From: JBKCUI01 sp052161625 | GTDB taxonomy: Bacteria; Planctomycetota; Planctomycetia; Pirellulales; Pirellulaceae | Assembly (NCBI GenBank): GCA_052161625.1 | Contig: CP197412.1 | Strand: one strand, 5' to 3' | DNA length: 64,000 nt | Part shown: piece by piece, positions 56,738-64,000 of the stretch | Numbering within the stretch: the stretch's first letter is position 1 | How the letters are laid out: every line of letters starts with the position of its first letter | Made by a program: the position numbers and the translations under genes | Notes under the pieces: generated by a model | Seen by the model: only the letters and a program-made list of their open reading frames with translations | Database searches by the model: none | Told to the model about the DNA's origin: nothing

Positions 56738-57451
56738 ATGAAGTTTTTGTTGGTTTTAGTTTCTGTGATTTTCGTCCTACTCACATGTGAAACTTCACGT
56801 GCCGCTTTCGTTACTTCAGCGAGTAGCAATCTCAAGTTTGCTGTTCTTTCGCCGGAAATTACGATGTCGAACTTTTTTGTGAACAAGTTCGACGGTGGGG
56901 CTCTTTTCACTTCCACAAGTAACCTTGCTGGCTCTCAGGCCTCGGGTTACACGACGACGATCGCTGGTACCAAAACGTTCAAGGCAATCGTGTTCGCACC
57001 GACGAACATTTCGGAGTTTTCTTTCTCCGTAGCTGGAAATGTCGTAGGGGTGGTCGCATCAAACAGATGGACGGGCGGCGGTGGAACGATGCTCGGTAAT
57101 GTTTGGGGGCAGTTCTCGCCGTATCAAGGCGCTTTGGATAGTGCGCTCGCAAGTATTAATGTCGTCGGTGTAAACAACAGTTTTTTTAACGGTAACAGTT
57201 CTGATCAGGCAAACCGTGGATTCGAGATCCATCGGGGTAATCAAACATCGAGTGACAACCCGGACAGATTGTCGCGAATTGGAAATGCGTTCACTGGGGC
57301 TGCGAAAAACCCGACGAATTTTGTCTCAGTCAACTGGAACGCTTCCGAGCTTTTTATGGTCCTCGTCGAAGTTCCAGAGCCTGCTACGATGGCGCTTTGG
57401 GGGATGGGTGCAGTAGGTCTTGCTGCTTTCCGATTCCGTCGTCGTAAGTAA
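56738..57451 (+). CDS. PEP-CTERM protein, third of three tandem paralogues
   Basis: A 237-residue paralogue. The signal peptide (FLLVLVSVIFVLLTCETSRA) is followed by FVTSASSNLKFAV. Shared blocks with the two preceding genes are TKTFKAIVFAPT, VVGVVASNRWTGGGGTM, NVWGQFS, GFEIHRGNQ, NPDRLSRIGNAF and NASELFMVLVE. The tail is VPEPATMALWGMGAVGLAAF plus RFRRRK. The ectodomain family is unassigned. Followed by a strong hairpin terminator at 57485. Confidence 0.88.
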   Translation: MKFLLVLVSVIFVLLTCETSRAAFVTSASSNLKFAVLSPEITMSNFFVNKFDGGALFTSTSNLAGSQASGYTTTIAGTKTFKAIVFAPTNISEFSFSVAGNVVGVVASNRWTGGGGTMLGNVWGQFSPYQGALDSALASINVVGVNNSFFNGNSSDQANRGFEIHRGNQTSSDNPDRLSRIGNAFTGAAKNPTNFVSVNWNASELFMVLVEVPEPATMALWGMGAVGLAAFRFRRRK

Positions 57452-57484
57452 GCATTCGCATTTGATTGCGATCGATACAACAAG

Positions 57485-57511
57485 AAACAGCCGAGCGATG
57501 CTCGGCTGTTT
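57485..57511 (+). terminator. rho-independent terminator
   Basis: A 12-bp stem AAACAGCCGAGC / GCTCGGCTGTTT with loop GAT, followed by TCGTTT. It begins 34 bases after the third paralogue's stop and is the strongest of the three. Confidence 0.85.
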
Positions 57512-57567
57512 TCGTTTGCAGATCGTAAATTGGAGGTGTTGGGAGGGGAAAGGTGGAGCAGCATGCG

Positions 57568-57612
57568 CCTTTCAGAGAAAGGTGGGAACAGAGACGCCTT
57601 TTGGAAAAAGGC
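57568..57612. other. pair of short hairpins in a 347-bp intergenic stretch
   Basis: CCTTTC-AGA-GAAAGG (57568-57582) and GCCTTT-TGGAA-AAAGGC (57596-57612) lie 13 bases apart. The gap from 57452 to 57798 holds no supported gene, only these, the terminator, the heptamers and a possible promoter. Confidence 0.5.
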
Positions 57613-57682
57613 TGCTACTTGCGGGTGTCCTTCGCTTACGTGGCGAGCTTGGAGTGGGGCAATTTCTTCTCGCTGCCCTCCA

Positions 57683-57703
57683 TGCTCTCTGCTCCATGCT
57701 CTC
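57683..57703. repeat. heptamer tandem repeat (TGCTCYN x3)
   Basis: TGCTCTC, TGCTCCA, TGCTCTC in a row, flanked by related CCCTCCA and CGCATTC. The same heptamer family occurs at 62933. Confidence 0.65.
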
Positions 57704-57745
57704 CGCATTCTGTGGAAGTTATCTCTCCGATTGCGGGGACTGGAG

Positions 57746-57751
57746 TATACT
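57746..57751 (+). promoter_or_regulatory. putative -10 box (TATACT) for the TPR gene
   Basis: TATACT 48 bases before the TPR gene's ATG. No -35 at proper distance. Confidence 0.3.
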
Positions 57752-57798
57752 AGTTCGTACCTGTTTCCCTTCGTTTAAACCCCCGGAATCGCCCCTTC

Positions 57799-60700
57799 AT
57801 GGCTGTTCGCGTCCGCTATCGCTTTTTGCTGGGACTATTGACCGTTTCTCTCTTAACCGGCGGAGCCGTTTACGGGCTTCATCGGTACCAGCTGTACCGC
57901 AATGCGACTGCCTTTTTGACTAAGGCGCGAGCCGAGCGGGAGTCTGGAAAGATCGCCGACGCGATTACTTATTACCAGCAATTTCTGGGACTCAATCCCA
58001 ACGATGCGGAAGCTCGCGCCGAATTGGCCGATATCTATCGCAGCATCGGGAACTTTGAAGGGGAATACCTCCAGCTGGAGCAGGCTCTCCGGCTCGATGG
58101 GACTTCGATTTCGCTCAAGAAAGCGATGGTCAAATCGGCGATGACCTTGGGACGGAATGCCGATGCCCGAGGATGGCTGGAAAAGGATTTGCTTCCCGTA
58201 GAGCCGGAGAATGCAGAACTCCACTGGCTTATGGGCTTGTGCGCTAATCAGCTCAATGACTTTGATCTGGCGAGATCTTCCTTTGAGAAGGCGGTATCGC
58301 TTGATCCGAAGGACCCCAAGTTTGCTGGAGCCTACGCGACGTTTCTCAGCGATCGAGTAAACCAACGAGAAGCGGGAGAGGGGGTCATGGGGAACCTCGT
58401 CGCACAGGCGCCGGATTCCTCGCTCGCTCTTCTTACGCGAGCCCAATGGCTGTTTTCCCAGTCGATGAAACTGGCGAACACCCGAGATAACACCCTGAGG
58501 CAAACGTACCTCGCGACCGCTTGGGAGGATCTATCGAAAGCCCATCAGCTGGCTCCCGAGGATGTCACTGTGTTATTGGTATGGGGAGAGGTCGCTAATG
58601 CGGCACGTCGCACGGAAGAGTTTCGACCGATCGCGATGCATGCGATGAAGGAGAACCCAGGCGTACCGGAGTTGTATACATCGCTTGCGCAGATTGAGAT
58701 CCGTGCGGGGAAACCGGACGAAGCGTTGCGTATTTTGCGAGACGGCTATCGTCTGTTGGCCGGAAGCTTCGATTTGGCTTTTAATCTCGCACAACTGGAG
58801 TTGCAGTCAGGTAATCTTGAAGCGGGAAAAGCGATTTACGAGGATCTTCTCAAGCGTCAGATCGATAACGCGCCGATGCGGCTCCTCGAAGCCCGCGTCC
58901 TAGCGTCGGATGGGGAATGGCGCAAAGCGGCGGACGTTTTGGAACGCTCGCGAGCGTTGTTCGACCGGACCAAGGATTTGCTCAAGCAGGTGGACATTCT
59001 CCTGTCGGTTTGCTATCGGAATCTGGGGAATCCGGATCAAGAGATGGAGGCGCTCCGGCGAGGTGTTAGTGCCGATCCGATGTGGGAATTTGCGCGTGAA
59101 TCCCTTGCTGGGGCGTTGGTTCGATCCGGGCGCATTCGCGAGGCGATTGCGGAACTGACTCAGTTGGTCAACCAACCGACCCCGTCGGTGACGTCGGTTC
59201 TGCTGCTCGCCCGTTTACAATTCATCGACGGTCTCGGACGGAATCTTTCTGGCTCGGGTTGGGATCCTCTCCGTCAGGTTCTGCAAGCGTTGGCCGCGAT
59301 TCCTGAAGCCAAGGATGACTTGGTCATTTTGCAGGCCGAGTTGGATGTTGTGGAAGGGGATAAAGAGAAAGCGCGGGCCGATATTGAGAGCAGGATTGCC
59401 GAGAGCCCGAACGTGCCGGCTTTGTACCAGGCCCTCATCTCGCTCGACGTTCGCAATGAAGATTGGGATAGCGTCGACAAGCTCATCCAGCAGGCGGCCA
59501 GCAAGCTGGGAGATTCCCCAACGATTCGATTGGAACGTGCTCGGTATCTCGTCCGCCGTTATGGCAAAGAGGTTTCTCTCGAAGAGTTAGATAAGCTTTC
59601 GGTTCCAGATCCGAGTTGGAGCGAAGCGGATCAGAATCAATTGGCGGCTGGTTTCGCTGCAACGTTTTTAACGTTGGAGGATTACGCTCGGAGCAAGGTG
59701 TTGGCGGAGAAAGTCGCATCCTCTAGCGCAGGGAAAACGAATCTTTCAGTTCACCTTTTGTTGTTCGAATTGGCATTCCGGAGCGAGGACTTGGAGGGGA
59801 TGCAAGCCTCTCTCGCTCGCGTTCAGACGATCGAGGGATCGGGGCCATTGTGGCGATTTGGTGAAGCCATGAGATTGTGCGTGCAAGCGGTGCAAGAAAA
59901 GAGCAACGACGCGAGCTTGATCGACCCGTTGTATGATCGCGCGTTGGAGCAGTTGGCTGAGGCGGTTGTATTACGGCCGAATTGGTCTCGCATACCTCGG
60001 CTCAAAGCGGAGATCTTCGAGCGTCGAAAGCGAACCGATTTAGCGGTCCAGAACTATTTGGAAGCGATTCGATTGGGGGAGCAGAGTCCGCAAGTCGTTT
60101 CGCGAGCGATTTTGTTGTTGTTTGAGAAGGGGCGGTATGTCGAGGCCGACGAGGTGGTCCGGAAGCTTCAGGAGCAGAAGACCCCTTTCTCCTCGGAATT
60201 GACACGGGTGGCTTCACAGGTGTCGTTGGAGCTCGAGAATTTCGACCGCGCGTTGAGTTTGGCTAACGAATGGGCCTTGCAGTCCGATCAGCAGGAAGAC
60301 CACGTTTGGCTCGCGCAGATCTTGAGCATCTCTGGCAATACCGAGAAGGCATCGCAAGAGTTCGAGATTGCGATTGGAAAGGATCCAACGAATCCGTCCC
60401 CATGGATCGCGTTTATTCAGATGTTGGCTCGCAATGGAAAGGGAGCCGAGGCGGAGCAGTTGGTGACGCGTGCAGCGGAAGCCATTCGCAAAGAGGATCG
60501 GGATGATGCGCTGGCCCAGGCCTATCAATCCTTGAAGAACTTTGACAAAGCAAAGGAATACTACGACTTGGCATTGGAGGCCCGCGGGGAATCTGCATCG
60601 CTTCGACGTCGTTATGCCGAGTTTTATTTGAATCAAAACGATCCCGCCAAAGCGGAAAGTTCGTTGCAATTTCTGGTAACAGGGGGTGACTCGGTTCCCG

Positions 60701-62043
60701 AGGAAGATCGATCGTGGGCACGTCGTTCACTCGCGCTGCTCAGCGGATTGCGTGGTGGTGACGAGAACGTTCAACGTGCGAAAGACTTGCTGGGCGAGAA
60801 TAAAAAGAGCGCGGTGGACCCGCTTGCCGATGATCGAGTTCTCGCAGCCATCCTAGCGAACCAAGCCAAGCAGGAGAACCAGTTAGAAGCCATACGCATC
60901 ATGGAACGAGTTGCCCGCGAGTCCCCGAAGTTTTCCCGGATCGACAATTTCTTGCTGGCAGATCTTTATAAACGTTCGGGCGAGTGGGCGAAATACACAC
61001 GCACGATGCGAAGTGTATTAGCTAACGGCGGTGCCGAGGATGCTGAGACGGTTCAAAGCTATGCGCAGTCATTGGTGGATCATGGGGATTTGGAAGAGGG
61101 ACAACTTTGGTTTGACCGATTGAAGGCGCTTGCACCCCAGGAGCTTTCTACTGCAACCATCGAAGCCCAATTGTATTTTCAGTCGAAGGATTACGATCGA
61201 TTGGCGAAGTTGATTGAGTCGCGAGGCAAGTCGAGCGATGGTCTAGGATGGGGAGCCGAGCTATCGGAGTTAGCGCTACGAAGGCTGACATCGGAAGGTA
61301 ACAGAGCGCTGCTTCCTCGTTTCGAGAAGCTCTACGATGATTTCTGGACGGCATTCGCCCTTGAGTCGGATCGTAATCGATTTGTGTTCGCTTGCTCGCT
61401 CTGTCGCCGCGGCAAGGTGGAGGAATCGATCGAGCAGTTGAAGGGAATGTCCCTAACTGCAGATCAGTTAAATGATTGGGTACAGTCAGGTTTACAAGCC
61501 TCTGCATTTGATGACGAGAAGATTCCCCAGGTGATTGCGTTTGTTCAAGCAGCGATCCCTTCTGGGAATACCAGTCCCTTGCCTTTTGTCGCTCTAGGGG
61601 ATCTATGGAGTTGGGTGCGAAATGGTCGTGAAGCGTCCGTTGCTTATCAGGCGGCGTTGAAGCTGGATCCTAATCAGCTAATTGCACTCAACAATTTAGC
61701 CATGGTCAATGCGATGACCGGAGGAGATTTGGAGCTATCGAATCGATCGGTCGATCAAGCGGTGAAGTTGATCGGGGAGACGGAGTTCCTGCTCGATACG
61801 CGGGGGCTCGTCCATCTTGCTGCCAAGCGATATGCGGAAGCCGAGGTAGATTTCAGAAAGTCGATGCAATTGGTCCCACGTGGGGACAAGAATTTCCATC
61901 TCGCGCAAGCTTTGCTAGGCCTTGGTCGCCGCGAAGATGCGAAGTCCGAATTTGCTAAAGCGGTAGCGGCAGGGGCGAGTGATAGTTCGCTTCACCCCTT
62001 GGAACGCGATGTTTTCCGTGAACTCTCGAAGGTATTGAGGTAG
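57799..62043 (+). CDS. large TPR-repeat protein of the exosortase locus
   Basis: A 1414-residue protein. An N-terminal membrane anchor (FLLGLLTVSLLTGGAVYGL, about residues 9-27) is followed by tetratricopeptide repeats over nearly the whole length. Clear examples are YYQQFLGLNPNDAEARAELADIY, ARSSFEKAVSLDPKDPKFAGAYATF, EFEIAIGKDPTNPSPWIAF and YQAALKLDPNQLIALNNLAM. Large TPR proteins commonly accompany PEP-CTERM systems and poly-/exopolysaccharide export, probably as scaffolds on the periplasmic face. That role is inferred from context. The stop is 2 bases before the next GTG start, so the RmlD-like gene is in the same operon. Confidence 0.9.
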   Translation: MAVRVRYRFLLGLLTVSLLTGGAVYGLHRYQLYRNATAFLTKARAERESGKIADAITYYQQFLGLNPNDAEARAELADIYRSIGNFEGEYLQLEQALRLDGTSISLKKAMVKSAMTLGRNADARGWLEKDLLPVEPENAELHWLMGLCANQLNDFDLARSSFEKAVSLDPKDPKFAGAYATFLSDRVNQREAGEGVMGNLVAQAPDSSLALLTRAQWLFSQSMKLANTRDNTLRQTYLATAWEDLSKAHQLAPEDVTVLLVWGEVANAARRTEEFRPIAMHAMKENPGVPELYTSLAQIEIRAGKPDEALRILRDGYRLLAGSFDLAFNLAQLELQSGNLEAGKAIYEDLLKRQIDNAPMRLLEARVLASDGEWRKAADVLERSRALFDRTKDLLKQVDILLSVCYRNLGNPDQEMEALRRGVSADPMWEFARESLAGALVRSGRIREAIAELTQLVNQPTPSVTSVLLLARLQFIDGLGRNLSGSGWDPLRQVLQALAAIPEAKDDLVILQAELDVVEGDKEKARADIESRIAESPNVPALYQALISLDVRNEDWDSVDKLIQQAASKLGDSPTIRLERARYLVRRYGKEVSLEELDKLSVPDPSWSEADQNQLAAGFAATFLTLEDYARSKVLAEKVASSSAGKTNLSVHLLLFELAFRSEDLEGMQASLARVQTIEGSGPLWRFGEAMRLCVQAVQEKSNDASLIDPLYDRALEQLAEAVVLRPNWSRIPRLKAEIFERRKRTDLAVQNYLEAIRLGEQSPQVVSRAILLLFEKGRYVEADEVVRKLQEQKTPFSSELTRVASQVSLELENFDRALSLANEWALQSDQQEDHVWLAQILSISGNTEKASQEFEIAIGKDPTNPSPWIAFIQMLARNGKGAEAEQLVTRAAEAIRKEDRDDALAQAYQSLKNFDKAKEYYDLALEARGESASLRRRYAEFYLNQNDPAKAESSLQFLVTGGDSVPEEDRSWARRSLALLSGLRGGDENVQRAKDLLGENKKSAVDPLADDRVLAAILANQAKQENQLEAIRIMERVARESPKFSRIDNFLLADLYKRSGEWAKYTRTMRSVLANGGAEDAETVQSYAQSLVDHGDLEEGQLWFDRLKALAPQELSTATIEAQLYFQSKDYDRLAKLIESRGKSSDGLGWGAELSELALRRLTSEGNRALLPRFEKLYDDFWTAFALESDRNRFVFACSLCRRGKVEESIEQLKGMSLTADQLNDWVQSGLQASAFDDEKIPQVIAFVQAAIPSGNTSPLPFVALGDLWSWVRNGREASVAYQAALKLDPNQLIALNNLAMVNAMTGGDLELSNRSVDQAVKLIGETEFLLDTRGLVHLAAKRYAEAEVDFRKSMQLVPRGDKNFHLAQALLGLGRREDAKSEFAKAVAAGASDSSLHPLERDVFRELSKVLR

Positions 62044-62045
62044 TC

Positions 62046-62924
62046 GTGATTGTATTGCTCGGAGGATCGGGGTATGTAGGGCATGCGTTTCAGGAGGAAC
62101 TGAATCGTCGCGGCATCCCCCATGTGGCGCCGCGGCGGGTCGAGTGCGATTATTACGACAGTTCGAAACTAGCTCGGCTGCTCCGCGACTCCGGTGCCGA
62201 GTATCTCGTCAATTGCGCTGGATTCACAGGTAAGCCAAACGTAGACGCTTGTGAAACGCAGAAGACCGAATGTTTGAACGGGAATGCCATTCTGGTTGGT
62301 CGAATTCGCGAAGCATGCGAGTCAGCCGGGATTCCTTGGGGGCACGTATCGAGCGGTTGCATATTCACGGGACGACGACCCGATGGAAATGGGTTCGATG
62401 AATCCGATGCACCGAACTTCAGTTTTCGCACGAACAACTGCAGTTTTTATTCGGGTACCAAGGCTTTAGGGGAGGAGATCCTTTCCGATTGCGAGACCTG
62501 TCACGTATGGCGATTACGAATACCGTTCGATCATCGAGATTCCTCTCGGAATTACTTGTCCAAACTGATGCGGTATCAGCGATTGTTGGACGCTGAAAAC
62601 AGCTTGTCCCATCTAGGGGATTTCGTTTCCGCATGCCTGGATTGTTGGCTTCAGAAGGTCCCGTTTGGAATCTACAACACCACCAACACCGGCTTTGTGA
62701 CCACGCGGCAAGTGGTGGAATTGATCCAAGAGCATTTGCGTCCAGACCGCCATTTCGACTTCTTTGAGTCAGAGGAGGAGTTCATGGCAAAAGCTGCTGC
62801 AACACCTCGCTCGAATTGCGTGCTCGACAATTCGAAGCTGGTGCAGGCTGGGGTTGCGATGCGGCCCGTGGAAGTCGCGATCGTCGACTCGCTCCGAAAG
62901 TGGGATGAAGAGCGACGAGGATAG
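62046..62924 (+). CDS. RmlD-like NAD(P)-dependent sugar reductase/epimerase
   Basis: A 292-residue short-chain dehydrogenase of the extended (dTDP-4-dehydrorhamnose reductase/SDR) type. GTG start 62046, 2 bases after the TPR stop. The nucleotide motif GGSGYVG is at residues 6-12. NCAGFTGKPNVDACE matches RmlD's NAA-TAVDKAE region. The Ser is in HVSSGCIFTG and the catalytic Tyr-x3-Lys is in FYSGTKALGEE. The likely role is to complete a deoxysugar nucleotide for surface glycan. Substrate specificity is not certain; it is somewhat divergent from true RmlD. Confidence 0.85.
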   Translation: MIVLLGGSGYVGHAFQEELNRRGIPHVAPRRVECDYYDSSKLARLLRDSGAEYLVNCAGFTGKPNVDACETQKTECLNGNAILVGRIREACESAGIPWGHVSSGCIFTGRRPDGNGFDESDAPNFSFRTNNCSFYSGTKALGEEILSDCETCHVWRLRIPFDHRDSSRNYLSKLMRYQRLLDAENSLSHLGDFVSACLDCWLQKVPFGIYNTTNTGFVTTRQVVELIQEHLRPDRHFDFFESEEEFMAKAAATPRSNCVLDNSKLVQAGVAMRPVEVAIVDSLRKWDEERRG

Positions 62925-62932
62925 GCGACTTG

Positions 62933-62965
62933 TGCTCCGTGCTCTATGCTCCGTGCTCCGTGCTA
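62933..62965. repeat. heptamer tandem repeat (TGCTCYN x4.7)
   Basis: TGCTCCG, TGCTCTA, TGCTCCG, TGCTCCG, TGCTA. It fills the short gap between the two convergent sugar-nucleotide genes and reaches into the rfbB stop codon (62963-62965). Same heptamer family as at 57683. Confidence 0.8.
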
Positions 62966-64000
62966 ATTGAGTCCGAGGCGTTCTTGTCGGTAGACACCGG
63001 AGGTAACGCGATCGACCCAGGAACCGTTTTCTAAATACCAGGCAATCGTGCTGCGAAGTCCCTCGTCGAAAGTGACGGACGGGCTCCAGCCGAGTTCTGT
63101 GTTGATTTTCGTAAAGTCGATGGCATATCGCTGATCATGTCCGGGCCGATCCTTGACAAACGTGATGAGATCTCGGCGATGGAGGCCATCCACGGGCTTC
63201 ATTTCATCGAGCAGATCGCACACAAGCTCGACGACCTCGATGTTCTTCTTCTCGCTATTTCCACCGACGTTATAGGTCTCGCCAACTCGTCCCGACTGGA
63301 GAACCGCATGGATCGCGCGGCAATGGTCATCGACATAGAGCCAGTCTCGCACGTTTTGTCCATTCCCGTAGACCGGTAATGGTTTTTGGTTCAGTGCGTT
63401 TTGGATAATGAGAGGGATGAGCTTTTCGGGAAATTGATAGGGGCCATAGTTGTTCGAGCAGTTGGTGATCAGCGTGGGAAGGCCATAGGTCTCCCGGTAG
63501 GCTCGCACGAACATATCCGAAGCCGCCTTCGAGGCCGAATAGGGGGAATTGGGTGCATAGGGTGTCGTCTCGACGAAGGCACCCGTCTCGCCAAGTGACC
63601 CGAACACCTCATCGGTTGAAACGTGCAGGAAGCGAAATGAGTCGCGATCGGCTGGCGCGAGTTCGCGGTAATACCCCAAGCAAGATTGGAGGAGTTCAAA
63701 TGTTCCTACAACGTTGGTTTGAACAAATGCTCCGGGGCCATCTATGGATCGGTCCACGTGTGATTCGGCGGCGAAGTTCACAATTGCAGTCGGTCGATGC
63801 TTGCGCAGTAACTGAGAAACGAGTTCCCGATCCCTTATGTCCCCATGAACAAAATGGTGGTGCTCGTGTTTTGCTGGGAGAGAGTCAAGATTTCCTGCAT
63901 AGGTGAGAGCATCCAGATTGACCACGATGCTGTCGTTGGCTGCAAGGCGTTGTCGGACGTAACAGCTACCGATGAAACCTGCTCCACCGGTGACGAGAAT
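62963..64000 (-). CDS. rfbB: dTDP-glucose 4,6-dehydratase (5' end cut by window edge)
   Basis: Converts dTDP-glucose to dTDP-4-keto-6-deoxyglucose, the second step of dTDP-L-rhamnose synthesis. The frame is open to the window edge, where ILVTGGAGFIGSCYV gives the NAD-binding glycine motif; only a few N-terminal residues are missing. Further landmarks: VNFAAESHVDRSI, the catalytic HVSTDEVFGSLG region, YSASKAASDMFVRAY (Tyr-x3-Lys), NCSNNYGPYQFPEKLIP and NVRDWLYVDDHC. An internal GTG at 63925 is not the start. It converges on the RmlD-like gene and probably feeds the same glycan. Confidence 0.95.
   Translation of the reverse strand: MLVTGGAGFIGSCYVRQRLAANDSIVVNLDALTYAGNLDSLPAKHEHHHFVHGDIRDRELVSQLLRKHRPTAIVNFAAESHVDRSIDGPGAFVQTNVVGTFELLQSCLGYYRELAPADRDSFRFLHVSTDEVFGSLGETGAFVETTPYAPNSPYSASKAASDMFVRAYRETYGLPTLITNCSNNYGPYQFPEKLIPLIIQNALNQKPLPVYGNGQNVRDWLYVDDHCRAIHAVLQSGRVGETYNVGGNSEKKNIEVVELVCDLLDEMKPVDGLHRRDLITFVKDRPGHDQRYAIDFTKINTELGWSPSVTFDEGLRSTIAWYLENGSWVDRVTSGVYRQERLGLN

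Noticed and set aside
57683..57703. CRISPR-like array
   Set aside because: Units are 7 bases without spacers; no cas genes or longer repeats occur in the window.
57530..57778. 82-codon ORF between the third paralogue and the TPR gene
   Set aside because: It crosses hairpins, the heptamer array and the likely promoter; composition is that of non-coding repeats.

Overview
The window reads as a chromosomal segment of a planctomycete, most likely a member of the Pirellulales. This rests on gene content, not on a database match: two Planctomycete-cytochrome/DUF1549/DUF1553 + DUF1501 gene pairs, a Tat-exported Gfo/Idh/MocA oxidoreductase, very large exported membrane-anchored proteins of unknown function, a secreted PQQ-type beta-propeller, and a PEP-CTERM/exosortase locus. 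DNA is moderately GC-rich, genes lie on both strands in short operons, and many neighbours overlap by 4 bases (ATGA).

Layout. 1-10.8 kb: end of a lactonase-type beta-propeller, a membrane-anchored hypothetical, scpB, an extremely acidic small protein, a hemX-like/hemA pair, a large membrane protein, a sialidase-like gene interrupted by one in-frame amber codon, an exported oxidoreductase and tilS. 10.8-21.5 kb: a minus-strand operon of two giant exported membrane-anchored proteins (1243 and 2219 aa) led by a small putative zinc-ribbon ORF. 21.5-25.7 kb: a cytochrome/DUF1549/DUF1553 gene overlapping a DUF1501 gene. 25.7-39.3 kb: mostly metabolism and housekeeping: a short RecQ helicase with a PfpI/DJ-1 protein, a UxaA-family dehydratase, transketolase, fumarase, an alpha/beta-hydrolase, an RlmI-like methyltransferase, a PQQ-like propeller, a DUF486 protein and SelO. 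39.4-44.0 kb: a second DUF1501 + cytochrome/DUF1549/DUF1553 pair on the minus strand.

45.1-46.8 kb is a mobile island: an IS200/RAYT-like tyrosine transposase (HUH family) flanked by short palindromic and direct repeats built on a GGGGACACTCA core. 46.9-62.9 kb is the most distinctive region, an exosortase/PEP-CTERM and surface-polysaccharide locus. It has six PEP-CTERM proteins (one apparently carrying a TLDc-like domain, three being tandem paralogues with a shared undescribed ectodomain), exosortase, a Wzc/GumC-type tyrosine autokinase, an EpsI/DUF3485 protein, a 1414-aa TPR protein and a RmlD-like reductase. A convergent rfbB (dTDP-glucose 4,6-dehydratase) runs off the right edge.

In the last region the expected division of labour is as follows. 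RfbB and the RmlD-like protein supply deoxysugar nucleotides. The chain-length/autokinase protein controls polysaccharide polymerisation and export. Exosortase processes the PEP-CTERM proteins for surface anchoring, with EpsI and the TPR protein as accessory factors. Notable non-coding structure includes heptamer tandem repeats at three sites in this locus and similar GCCGAGC-type hairpins behind each of the three paralogues.
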